Of a DNA stretch of 64,000 bases, positions 16,645 through 24,231 are shown piece by piece. Below the pieces are notes generated by a model. The model was not told the origin of the DNA. It did no database searches and saw only the letters and a program-made list of their open reading frames with translations. Made by a program: the position numbers and the translations under genes. The stretch's first letter is position 1, and every line of letters begins with the position of its first letter. Source of the DNA: Bradyrhizobium sp. SRS-191 (GTDB lineage Bacteria; Pseudomonadota; Alphaproteobacteria; Rhizobiales; Xanthobacteraceae); NCBI RefSeq assembly GCF_024586915.1, contig NZ_JANBVS010000008.1:62001-126000 (forward strand), read 5' to 3'.

Positions 16645-16669
16645 GCCCGCCACGCGTTGGCGGGCTTTT
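16645..16669 (+). terminator. Rho-independent terminator of infC
   Basis: Stem GCCCGCCA/TGGCGGGC (16645-16652 with 16658-16665), five-base loop, then TTTT. It lies 28 bp after the infC stop and separates it from rpmI-rplT. Confidence 0.8.
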
Positions 16670-16719
16670 CTCTTGAGAGGCCTCGTCTCTTGAGAGGTCT
16701 TGTCTCTTGAGAGGCCTTG
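16669..16719. repeat. Three tandem 17 bp repeats
   Basis: TCTCTTGAGAGG occurs at 16669, 16686 and 16703, separated by CCTCG, TCTTG and followed by CCTTG. Each unit is nearly self-complementary (CTCT-TG-AGAG). The array begins in the terminator tail of infC and ends at the ancestral 3' end of the next minus-strand gene. Confidence 0.7.
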
Positions 16720-16777
16720 GTCAGGACCGCGTCGCCTGCCACCGCCCGCTGCAGGTGCCGGCCGAGCCTTTGCCGCT

Positions 16778-17089
16778 CTAGCGGCCGAAGCCCGAGGACG
16801 CGCCCAACCGCCCGTTACCGCTGGCCGAGGAACCGCCCTGCGAGACCCGCACCGTGACGGCGCCACCCCGGCCGACGGTGCCGGTGATGTTGGCGGAGCC
16901 GGCCGAGGTCACGCGCCCGCCGCTGATCTGAACCGGGAAGCTGTAGCCCTGGTCGCAACTGCCGGCCTCGGTGATGATCAGGACGGTCCAGGGACCGTCG
17001 AAGCCGGCGGCGCGGGCCGGAGTGGAAGACAAGGCGGCAGTCGCGGCAAGGGCAGCGGCGACGGCAGCGGGACGGATGATGCGGACCAT
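16778..17089 (-). CDS. Small exported protein, probably shortened by an in-frame amber codon
   Basis: A 103-residue protein with a signal peptide (about 1-28, ending PARAAG) and a short beta-rich mature domain (FDGPWTVLIITEAGSCDQGYSF...VTSAGSANITGTVGRGG). It stops at a TAG (16778-16780), but the same frame continues without interruption for 19 codons to a TGA at 16721, encoding SGKGSAGTCSGRWQATRS. That tail contains a second cysteine able to pair with the one in GSCDQG and reads as a natural end of this exported family (GRWSGxG...CSGxW). The TAG stands where a tryptophan TGG would fit. Function unknown. Confidence 0.65.
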   Translation of the reverse strand: MVRIIRPAAVAAALAATAALSSTPARAAGFDGPWTVLIITEAGSCDQGYSFPVQISGGRVTSAGSANITGTVGRGGAVTVRVSQGGSSASGNGRLGASSGFGR

Positions 17090-17381
17090 GAGCGGACCTC
17101 GGCATGGTTAACGAAAGCTGATCATGGGTCGGAATAGCTGATTCCATGGTTCGACGTTGCCAACGCCCAAGTTGCCAAGTCCAAGTTGCCAAGTTCGATC
17201 GTCTCTGGCATAAGCGCGGCCTTCGTCGCCCGGCTGATCAAGGGCTGCCGTGGCGATGTCCCTGTGCGGGTGGGTCCTCGTTTGGATCCGAAACCTGAGC
17301 ACAACCAACGCTCTAACGAGCATTTTCGCCGGATGGCGCCGCTTTCGCGGGCGGCTTGCCGTTGGCATCAAGGAGAGCCAA

Positions 17382-17582
17382 ATGCCCAAGCTGAAGACCA
17401 AATCCGGCGCCAAAAAGCGCTTCAAGGTGACGGGGACCGGCAAGGTCATGCACGCTCAGCGCGGTAAGCGCCACGGCATGATCAAGCGGACCAAGAAGCA
17501 GATCCGGCAGCTGCGCGGCACCCGCGTGCTGTTCAAGACCGACGGCGACAACGTCAAGAAGTACTTCTTGCCGAACGCCTGA
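17382..17582 (+). CDS. rpmI: 50S ribosomal protein L35
   Basis: A 66-residue, strongly basic protein with the L35 signature MPKLKTKSGAKKRFKVTGTGKV and the C-terminal FLPNA. AAGGAGAG lies seven bases before the ATG at 17382. It is 72 bp upstream of rplT and almost certainly co-transcribed with it. Normal family length. Confidence 0.97.
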   Translation: MPKLKTKSGAKKRFKVTGTGKVMHAQRGKRHGMIKRTKKQIRQLRGTRVLFKTDGDNVKKYFLPNA

Positions 17583-17654
17583 CCGGCCTCTCGCTTCCGA
17601 ACCCCGGCCGCGCGCGACGCGGCTCGTCATCACCTCTGAACAAGGATTTCCGTC

Positions 17655-18014
17655 ATGTCTCGCGTCAAACGCGGTGTGACCGCTCACGCCAAGCACAAGA
17701 AGGTCTACAAGGCCGCCAAGGGTTTCTACGGCCGCCGCAAGAACACGATCCGCGCCGCCAAGGCCGCCGTCGAGAAGGCCGGCCAGTATGCGTTCCGCGA
17801 TCGCAAGCGCAAGAAGCGCACCTTCCGCGCGCTCTGGATCCAGCGCCTGAACGCCGCCGTGCGTCCGTTCGAGCTGACCTACAGCCGCTTTATCGACGGC
17901 CTGTCCAAGTCCGGCATCACCGTCGACCGCAAGGTGCTGTCGGATCTCGCGATCAACGAGCCCGCCGCGTTCGAGGCGATCGTTGTGAAGGCCAAGGCGG
18001 CGCTCGCCGCCTGA
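17655..18014 (+). CDS. rplT: 50S ribosomal protein L20
   Basis: A 119-residue ribosomal protein that binds 23S rRNA and is needed early in 50S assembly. It begins MSRVKRGVTAHAKHKKVYKAAKGFYGRRKN, the diagnostic L20 N-terminus, and ends with the globular domain (KSGITVDRKVLSDLAINEPAAFEAIV). Second gene of an rpmI-rplT operon closed by the terminator at 18041. In some bacteria L20 represses this operon; no leader structure could be confirmed here. Confidence 0.97.
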   Translation: MSRVKRGVTAHAKHKKVYKAAKGFYGRRKNTIRAAKAAVEKAGQYAFRDRKRKKRTFRALWIQRLNAAVRPFELTYSRFIDGLSKSGITVDRKVLSDLAINEPAAFEAIVVKAKAALAA

Positions 18015-18040
18015 TCGCCTCCGCTATCGTGAGGACTTCA

Positions 18041-18070
18041 AAAGCGGCCGACGCTCTCGGCCGCTTTTTG
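18041..18070 (+). terminator. Rho-independent terminator of rpmI-rplT
   Basis: Twelve-base stem AAAAGCGGCCGA/TCGGCCGCTTTT around a CGCTC loop, ending in TTTTT, 27 bp after the rplT stop. Confidence 0.9.
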
Positions 18071-18157
18071 CTGTCCGGTCACATCGCTGCTTTCGCTTGA
18101 CCCTTGTCGCCGTCGCGGCGACAACCCAGCCGCCTTTGCCCCGCGGAGATTTTGCCC

Positions 18158-19240
18158 GTGTCCGACCTCGCCTCGCTCGAAACCTCGATCCTCGATCAGA
18201 TCGCCGCCGCCGGCGATGAAGCCGCGCTGGAAGCGGTGCGCGTCGCGGCCCTCGGCAAGAAGGGGTCGATCTCGGCGCTGCTGGCCACGCTCGGCAAGAT
18301 GTCGCCGGACGAGCGCAAGACGCAAGGCGCGGCGATCAACCTCGCCAAGGACAAGGTCACGCAGGCGCTGACCGCGCGCCGCGACGTGCTCAAGGCGGCC
18401 GCGCTCGATGCCCGCCTCGCCGCAGAGACCATCGACGTCACCCTGCCGCTGCAGGACACGCCGGCCGATACGGGGCGCATCCATCCGCTCAGCCAGGTGA
18501 TGGACGAGCTCACCACGATCTTTGCCGACATGGGCTTCTCGATCGCGGAGGGACCCGACGTCGAGACCGACGACTACAACTTCACCAAGCTGAACTTCCC
18601 GGAAGGCCACCCCGCACGCGAGATGCACGACACGTTCTTCTTCAATCCGAAGCCGGACGGCTCGCGCATGCTACTGCGGACCCACACCTCGCCGGTGCAG
18701 GTGCGCACGATGCTGAGCCAGAAGCCGCCGATCCGCGTGATCTGCCCGGGCCGCACCTACCGCATCGATTCGGACGCGACGCACACGCCGCAATTCCACC
18801 AGGTCGAGGGCCTCGTCATCGACAAGGGCTCGCATCTCGGCCACCTCAAATGGATCCTGCACGAGTTCTGCAAGGCGTTCTTCGAGGTCGACCACATCAA
18901 CATGAAGTTCCGGCCTTCCTTCTTCCCCTTCACCGAGCCGTCGCTCGAGGTCGACATCCAGTGCCGCCGCGACAAGGGCGAGATCCGCTTCGGCGAGGGC
19001 GAGGACTGGCTGGAGATTCTCGGCTGCGGCATGGTGCATCCGAACGTGCTGCGCGCCTGCGGCATCGATCCCGACGAATACCAGGGCTTTGCCTGGGGCA
19101 TGGGCATCGACCGCATCGCGATGCTGAAATACGGCATGAGCGATCTGCGCCAGCTGTTCGAGGGCGACGTCCGCTGGCTGTCGCATTACGGCTTCAAGCC
19201 GCTGGAGGTGCCGACCCTGGCTGGGGGACTGAGCACGTGA
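18158..19240 (+). CDS. pheS: Phenylalanyl-tRNA synthetase alpha subunit
   Basis: Catalytic subunit (360 aa) of the class II alpha2-beta2 enzyme that charges tRNA-Phe. Class II motifs are visible: the N-terminal coiled coil (to about residue 90), RMLLRTHTSPVQVRTM, FHQVEGLVIDKG, MKFRPSFFPFTEPSLEVDI and motif 3 AWGMGIDRIAMLKYG. The GTG at 18158 is chosen because GGAG lies about nine bases upstream and homology starts there; an ATG at 18104 would add arginine-rich residues. Its TGA overlaps the GTG start of the ASCH gene, so the following genes are translationally coupled. Confidence 0.95.
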   Translation: MSDLASLETSILDQIAAAGDEAALEAVRVAALGKKGSISALLATLGKMSPDERKTQGAAINLAKDKVTQALTARRDVLKAAALDARLAAETIDVTLPLQDTPADTGRIHPLSQVMDELTTIFADMGFSIAEGPDVETDDYNFTKLNFPEGHPAREMHDTFFFNPKPDGSRMLLRTHTSPVQVRTMLSQKPPIRVICPGRTYRIDSDATHTPQFHQVEGLVIDKGSHLGHLKWILHEFCKAFFEVDHINMKFRPSFFPFTEPSLEVDIQCRRDKGEIRFGEGEDWLEILGCGMVHPNVLRACGIDPDEYQGFAWGMGIDRIAMLKYGMSDLRQLFEGDVRWLSHYGFKPLEVPTLAGGLST

Positions 19241-19653
19241 ACCTCGAGACGGTCCCTGAGGCTTATCGCGGCTTGCGGTCGTTCGCGTTCGGCGACGGCC
19301 CGGAGCTTGCCGACAAATTGCTCGACCTCGTCGTCAACGGTATCAAGACGGCGACCTGCAGCACCGAGGACGAGCCCAACACGTCGACGCCAAGTGAGCG
19401 CTGGATCGTTCTCGACGGGCGGGGCAATGCGCGCTGCGTGATCGAGACCACCGAGGTCACGTATCGCCGCTTCGATGAGGTCGACGCGGCCTTCGCCTTC
19501 GACGAGGGTGAAGGCGACCGGAGCCTGGACTATTGGCGCGCAGCGCACCGAACCTACTTCACCCGACTGGGCAAGTTCAGCGACACCATGATGTTGATGT
19601 GTGAGCGCTTCCGTCTTGTCGAGGTCTTTGCCGATCGCAGGGTTGCATCATGA
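19237..19653 (+). CDS. ASCH domain protein between pheS and pheT
   Basis: A 138-residue protein with an ASCH-type fold, suggested by VNGIKTATCSTEDE (the GxKxxT element of the family) and the later EGDRSLDYWRAAHRTYF, which matches the EGD...WRxxHxxFF signature. ASCH proteins bind RNA or nucleosides; some are N4-acetylcytidine amidohydrolases. It starts with GTG overlapping the pheS stop (GTGA) and ends overlapping the pheT start (ATGA), so it is embedded in the pheST operon. The exact substrate is unknown; the position suggests a role linked to tRNA or translation, but this is inference. Confidence 0.8.
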   Translation: MNLETVPEAYRGLRSFAFGDGPELADKLLDLVVNGIKTATCSTEDEPNTSTPSERWIVLDGRGNARCVIETTEVTYRRFDEVDAAFAFDEGEGDRSLDYWRAAHRTYFTRLGKFSDTMMLMCERFRLVEVFADRRVAS

Positions 19654-22058
19654 AATTCACACTGTCCTGGCTGAAGGACCATCTCGACACCGATGAGTCG
19701 GTGGAGAGCATCGCCAACAAGCTGACGATGATCGGCCTCGAGGTCGAGCATCTCGAGGACAAGGCGAAGCTGCTCGCGCCGTACAAGATCGCACGTGTCG
19801 TCTCCGCCGAGCAGCATCCCAACGCGGACCGGCTGCGCGTCTGCATGGTCGATACCGGTGACGGTGGCGCGCCGGTGCAGGTCGTGTGCGGCGCGCCGAA
19901 TGCGCGCGCGGGTCTCGTCTCGGTGTTCTCGCCGCCGGGCACCTACATCCCGGGCAAGAACATCACGCTCTCGGTCGGCACCATCCGTGGCGTCGAGAGC
20001 CGCGGCATGCTGTGCTCTGCGGCCGAGCTGCAGATCTCGGACGATCACGACGGCATCATGGAGCTGCCGGCGGATGCACCGATCGGCAAGCCGTATGCGG
20101 AGTGGGCCGGGCTCGGCGATCCCCAGTTCGAGATCAACCTGACGCCGAACCGCCAGGACTGCACCGGCGTGCACGGCATCGCGCGCGACCTCGCCGCGGC
20201 CGACATGGGCAAGCTCAAGGACCCCGGCATCAAGCCGATCAAGGGCGAATTCCCCTGCCCCGTCAAGGTTGCGGTGGAAGACGACAAGCTGTGTCCAGGC
20301 TTCGCGCTGCGGCTGGTGCGCGGCGTCAAGAACGGACCATCGCCGAAATGGCTGCAGCAGCGCCTGACCTCAATCGGCCTGCGCCCGATCAACGCGCTGG
20401 TCGACATCACCAACTACATGACCTTCGACCGCGCGCGTCCGCTGCACGTGTTCGACGCCAAGAAAGTAAAGGGCAACCTGGTCGTCCGCCGCGCGCGCGA
20501 CGGCGAGACCCTGCTGGCGCTCGACGGCCGCACCTACACGCTCGACCAGTCGATGTGCGTCATTTCAGACGATGCTGGCGTTGAATCGCTCGCCGGCATC
20601 ATGGGCGGCGAGGCCTCCGGCTGCGACGCGGATACCACCGACGTGCTGATCGAATCGGCGCTGTGGAACGAGATCAACATCGCCCAGACCGGCCGCAAGC
20701 TCGGCATCAATTCCGACGCGCGTTACCGTTTCGAGCGTGGCGTCGATCCGGCCTTCATGGTGCCGGGCCTGGAGATGGCGACCAAGCTCGTGCTCGAGCT
20801 CTGCGGCGGCGCGCCGTCAGAGAAAGTCGTCGTCGGCAACGCCTACGGCGACGACCGCATCATCGACTTCCCGGTTAGCGAGGTGAAGCGTCTCGCCGGC
20901 ATCGAGGTGCCCTTCCCGGAGATGCGCCGCATCCTGACCCACCTCGGCTTCACGCTCGCGGGCAACGTCCCCGTCGTGAAGGTCGCCGTGCCCTCGTGGC
21001 GCAGCGACGTGCACGGCAAGGCTGACATCGTCGAAGAAATCGTCCGCATCGTCGGCGTCGACAAGGTGCCGATGACGCCGTTCGAGCGTGGCGATGCGCC
21101 GCGCAAGCCGGTGCTGACGCCGCTGCAGCTGCGCACCCGCCGCGCCAAGCGCGCGCTGGCGGCGCGCGGCATCGTCGAGGCCGTGACGTGGTCGTTCATC
21201 TCCAAGCCGGCCGCTGAGCTGTTCGGCGGCGGCAAGGCCGAGCTCGCGCTGGCCAACCCGATCGCGTCGGACCTCTCCGACATGCGGCCGAGCCTGCTGC
21301 CCGGCCTGATCGCGACCGTGCAGGCGAACGCGGATCGCGGCTTTGGCGACGTCGCCATCTTCGAGGTCGGCCAGATCTTCAAGGGCGATCGTCCGGAGGA
21401 TCAGTTCGTCGCCGCCAGCGGCATCCGTCGCGGCATCGCCTCGTCGAAGGGCCTCGGCCGGCATTGGACGGGCTCGCAGCCGGCCAATGCCTATGACGCC
21501 AAGGCCGATGCGCTCGCCGTGCTGGCCGCGGCCGGCGCACCGATGGCGTCGTTGCAGATCGTCGCCGGCGGACCTGCCTGGATGCATCCGGGCCGCTCCG
21601 GCACGATCCAGATGGGACCGCAGAACGTGCTCGGCCATTTCGGCGAGCTGCATCCGCGCACGCTGGAAGCGCTGAAGGCTGACGGACCGCTGGTCGCCTT
21701 CGAGGTCATCCTCGATCGTATCCCTGCCGCCAAGGCGAAGCCGACCCGCGCCAAGCCGGTGCTGGAGCTCTCGGCGTTCCAGCCGGTCTCACGCGACTTC
21801 GCCTTCATCGTCGATCGCAAGGTCAAGGCCGGCGATATCGTGAAGGCGGCGCAGGGCGTCGACAAGAAGCTGATCACCGACGTCACTGTCTTCGACATCT
21901 ACGAGGGCAAAGGCATCGAGGACGGCAAGAAGTCGGTCGCGATCGCCGTGACCCTGCAGCCGCGCGACAAGACCATGACCGACGAGGAGATCGACGCCGT
22001 CGCAGCGAAGATCACCGCCGACGTGTCCAAGAAGACCGGCGGCACGTTGCGCGGATGA
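19650..22058 (+). CDS. pheT: Phenylalanyl-tRNA synthetase beta subunit
   Basis: The 802-residue partner of PheS. The domain order is complete: N-terminal tRNA-binding (EMAP/OB) domain (about 39-150, with VVCGAPNARAG), B3/B4 editing domain (about 210-390), B5 domains (about 400-475), a catalytic-like core, and a C-terminal anticodon-binding FDX-ACB domain (about 708-801, ending KKTGGTLRG). ATG 19650 overlaps the ASCH stop. Its own stop overlaps the ATG of the TauE-type permease gene. Confidence 0.97.
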   Translation: MKFTLSWLKDHLDTDESVESIANKLTMIGLEVEHLEDKAKLLAPYKIARVVSAEQHPNADRLRVCMVDTGDGGAPVQVVCGAPNARAGLVSVFSPPGTYIPGKNITLSVGTIRGVESRGMLCSAAELQISDDHDGIMELPADAPIGKPYAEWAGLGDPQFEINLTPNRQDCTGVHGIARDLAAADMGKLKDPGIKPIKGEFPCPVKVAVEDDKLCPGFALRLVRGVKNGPSPKWLQQRLTSIGLRPINALVDITNYMTFDRARPLHVFDAKKVKGNLVVRRARDGETLLALDGRTYTLDQSMCVISDDAGVESLAGIMGGEASGCDADTTDVLIESALWNEINIAQTGRKLGINSDARYRFERGVDPAFMVPGLEMATKLVLELCGGAPSEKVVVGNAYGDDRIIDFPVSEVKRLAGIEVPFPEMRRILTHLGFTLAGNVPVVKVAVPSWRSDVHGKADIVEEIVRIVGVDKVPMTPFERGDAPRKPVLTPLQLRTRRAKRALAARGIVEAVTWSFISKPAAELFGGGKAELALANPIASDLSDMRPSLLPGLIATVQANADRGFGDVAIFEVGQIFKGDRPEDQFVAASGIRRGIASSKGLGRHWTGSQPANAYDAKADALAVLAAAGAPMASLQIVAGGPAWMHPGRSGTIQMGPQNVLGHFGELHPRTLEALKADGPLVAFEVILDRIPAAKAKPTRAKPVLELSAFQPVSRDFAFIVDRKVKAGDIVKAAQGVDKKLITDVTVFDIYEGKGIEDGKKSVAIAVTLQPRDKTMTDEEIDAVAAKITADVSKKTGGTLRG

Positions 22059-22831
22059 GCCTCTCCGGGCTCATCCCTGCTGATCTCACCTTGTTCGCGA
22101 CGATGGCGCTGGCCATCGTCGCCTTCATCGCAGCGACCGCGCGCGGCTTCTCGGGCTTCGGCGCGGCGCTGATCTTCATGCCGCTCGCGAGCAGCTTCGC
22201 GACACCGCGGTTGGTCGCGCCGCTGCTGCTGGTGATCGACTTCGTGTCGATGGCCCCGATGGTCGCGCCCGCCTGGCGTGAGGCCGACCGCAAGGCTACC
22301 GCGGTGATCGTGGCCGGCGCGCTGGTCGGTGTTCCGCTCGGCACCTGGTTCCTCACCCGGCTCGATCCGGTCACCGTGCGCTGGATCATCACTGGCTTCG
22401 TGATCGCGCTTCTCGCGCTGCTGATCTCCGGCTGGCGCTATCGAGGCAAGGAGTACACCGCGTTGTCTATCGCGGTCGGTGCCGTCTCCGGGTTCTGCAG
22501 CGGCCTCGCTCAGACGGGAGGCCCGCCGATCGTCGGATACTGGCTGGGACGCCCGATCCCGTCGAAGATTGCGCGAGCCAATATTGTGCTGTTCTTCGGC
22601 GCCTCGGATTTCTTCGCGATGGTCAGCTATGCTGCCAGCAGCTTGATCACCTGGGACTCGCTCAAGCTCTCGCTGCTGATTGGCCCGATCTATGCGCTCG
22701 GCGTCACGTTGGGCGCCGCACTGTTCGGCCGGGCCAGCGAGCGCGTGTTCCGCGCCATCTGTTATGCGTTGATAGCCATCGCCGTGATCTTCGGCCTTCC
22801 AGCCCTCGACGGCGTGCTCGGCCGGGGCTAG
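22055..22831 (+). CDS. TauE/SafE-family membrane permease
   Basis: A 258-residue polytopic inner-membrane protein with about eight hydrophobic segments. ARGFSGFGAALIFMPL near the N-terminus and the mirrored FCSGLAQTGGPPIVGYWLG in the second half are the duplicated signature of the TauE/SafE (DUF81) anion exporter family, proposed to move sulfite, sulfoacetate or related organosulfur anions. Start ATGA overlaps the pheT stop, so it is translated from the pheST message. No functional link to tRNA charging is apparent. Confidence 0.88.
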   Translation: MSLSGLIPADLTLFATMALAIVAFIAATARGFSGFGAALIFMPLASSFATPRLVAPLLLVIDFVSMAPMVAPAWREADRKATAVIVAGALVGVPLGTWFLTRLDPVTVRWIITGFVIALLALLISGWRYRGKEYTALSIAVGAVSGFCSGLAQTGGPPIVGYWLGRPIPSKIARANIVLFFGASDFFAMVSYAASSLITWDSLKLSLLIGPIYALGVTLGAALFGRASERVFRAICYALIAIAVIFGLPALDGVLGRG

Positions 22832-22865
22832 CGTCCCGGCAACGAGACCGACCCCGGAGGATGCC

Positions 22866-23810
22866 ATGATTGATCGCCGAACAATGCTGTCACTCGCGCT
22901 GGGCACAGCGGGAGCCGCGATCGCTCCGTCAGTGTTCGCACAAGGAGCCAAGACCGGCACACGCATCGTCTTTCTCGGCACCAAGGGCGGCCCGCGCGTT
23001 GGTGTCGGGGCGTCGAACCCGGCCAATCTCGTCGTGGTCAACGGCACGCCGTTCGTGATCGATTGCGGCATGGGCGTCAGCCGCCAGCTCGTCAATGCCG
23101 GCGTGCCGATCCCGTCCGTGAAATACATCCTGATCAGCCACCATCATTCCGATCACAATCTGGAATACGGCAACCTGTTCTACAACGCCTGGGCCGCGGG
23201 GCTGTCGACGCCGATCCAGTCGTTCGGCCCCAAGGGCCTCGAGGCGATGACCCGCAGCTTCTGGGAGACCAACAAGTTCGACGTCGACACCCGCATCGAC
23301 GATGAAGGCCGCCCCGATCCTCGGCCGCTGCTGGTTGCCAGGGATATCGATCAGGACGGCGTCGTCGTGAAGACGGCGGACGTGACGGTGACCGCATTCC
23401 GGACGCCGCATCCGCCGATCACCGACAATTTCGCCTACAAATTCGAGACGCCGGACGGCACGATCGTGTTCTCCAGCGACACCGCCTACAATCCGAAGCT
23501 CGCGGGGTTCGCGAAAGGCGCTGATGTGCTGGTGCACGAATGTCTGTACGTGCCCGCGGTCGACCGTCTCGTCCTCAAGACGAAGAACGGCTCGACGCTG
23601 AAGAAGCATCTGCTGGAGAGTCACACTACGACGGAAGATGTCGGGCGGATCGCGGCAGCGGCCGGCGTGAAGGTGCTGGTGCTCAGCCACTTCGTCCCGG
23701 GCGACGATCCCGAGGTGACCGACGAGGATTGGACCCGCGACGTGAAGAAGAACTACACGGGCCGCATCGTCGTGGCGAAGGACCTGATGGAGCTGAAGCT
23801 GCCGGTGTAG
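22866..23810 (+). CDS. Exported metallo-beta-lactamase-fold hydrolase
   Basis: A 314-residue protein with a twin-arginine-like signal (DRRTMLSLALGTAGAAIAPSVFAQG, residues 3-27), so it is probably exported folded with its metals. The metal motif SHHHSDHN gives H92, H94, D96 and H97. Further ligands are plausible in FSSDTAYN (D) and VLSHFVPG (H). The pattern is closest to RNase Z/arylsulfatase-like MBL hydrolases (TPFVIDCGMGVSRQL). The natural substrate is unknown. GGAGG stands eight bases before the ATG; it lies 34 bp after the permease gene and could be its last operon member. Confidence 0.85.
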   Translation: MIDRRTMLSLALGTAGAAIAPSVFAQGAKTGTRIVFLGTKGGPRVGVGASNPANLVVVNGTPFVIDCGMGVSRQLVNAGVPIPSVKYILISHHHSDHNLEYGNLFYNAWAAGLSTPIQSFGPKGLEAMTRSFWETNKFDVDTRIDDEGRPDPRPLLVARDIDQDGVVVKTADVTVTAFRTPHPPITDNFAYKFETPDGTIVFSSDTAYNPKLAGFAKGADVLVHECLYVPAVDRLVLKTKNGSTLKKHLLESHTTTEDVGRIAAAAGVKVLVLSHFVPGDDPEVTDEDWTRDVKKNYTGRIVVAKDLMELKLPV

Positions 23811-23856
23811 TCACATAGTGACCATGAACCGCATAGTTCATCGCTTCCACGAGCAC

Positions 23857-24043
23857 GGTGCGCATGAATGCGCCCTCTCCCCTCGTGGAAGAGGGCATGT
23901 AGGACAGATCCGCAAACGCGGTTGGGTGAGGGGCCTCTCTCCGCAAACGGTGCTCGTGGATAGATACCCCTCACCCAAACGAGCTTGTTGCTCCGGCGTG
24001 CATGCCCTCTCCCACAAGGGGAGAGGGCGCATTCATGCGCACC
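23857..24043. repeat. 26 bp inverted repeat, CCCTCTCCCC type
   Basis: A perfect 26 bp inverted repeat: 23857-23882 with 24018-24043, core ATGCGCCCTCTCCCC. The interior carries GGGTGAGGGGC and CCCCTCACCC, complementary to each other. Typical of dispersed Bradyrhizobium intergenic repeats. Together with the next repeat it fills the gap 23811-24231; no gene is seen. Confidence 0.75.
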
Positions 24044-24102
24044 TGCGTCGCGGTTCACCTGAAGTCGTACGTAGTTGAGGAGCAAGCAGCCGCCGCAGGC
24101 GG

Positions 24103-24214
24103 CAGCGTGCCCAACACCTATTCTCGAACTCATCAGCTCGATGGTGGGCACTGCGCCACTGCGATCTCGGATGTGATCAGAGCGCCTGCTCGCCTTTGCC
24201 CGCCCCACGGACTT
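24103..24214. repeat. Degenerate GTGGGCA-family repeat, copy 3
   Basis: Contains CGTGCCCAACA, then GATGGTGGGCAC, and ends with CGCCTTTGCCCGCCCCACGG. It corresponds to the inner and right arms of the elements at 389-542 and 11874-11961; the left outer arm is lost. Confidence 0.5.
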
Positions 24215-24231
24215 AGCGCGGCGATCAGCAA

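Noticed and set aside
17160..17200. CAAGTTGCCAAGT direct repeats before rpmI as an L20-binding leader
   Set aside because: Only two short copies, no mimic of the 23S rRNA site that I could see, and about 180 bp from the rpmI start.
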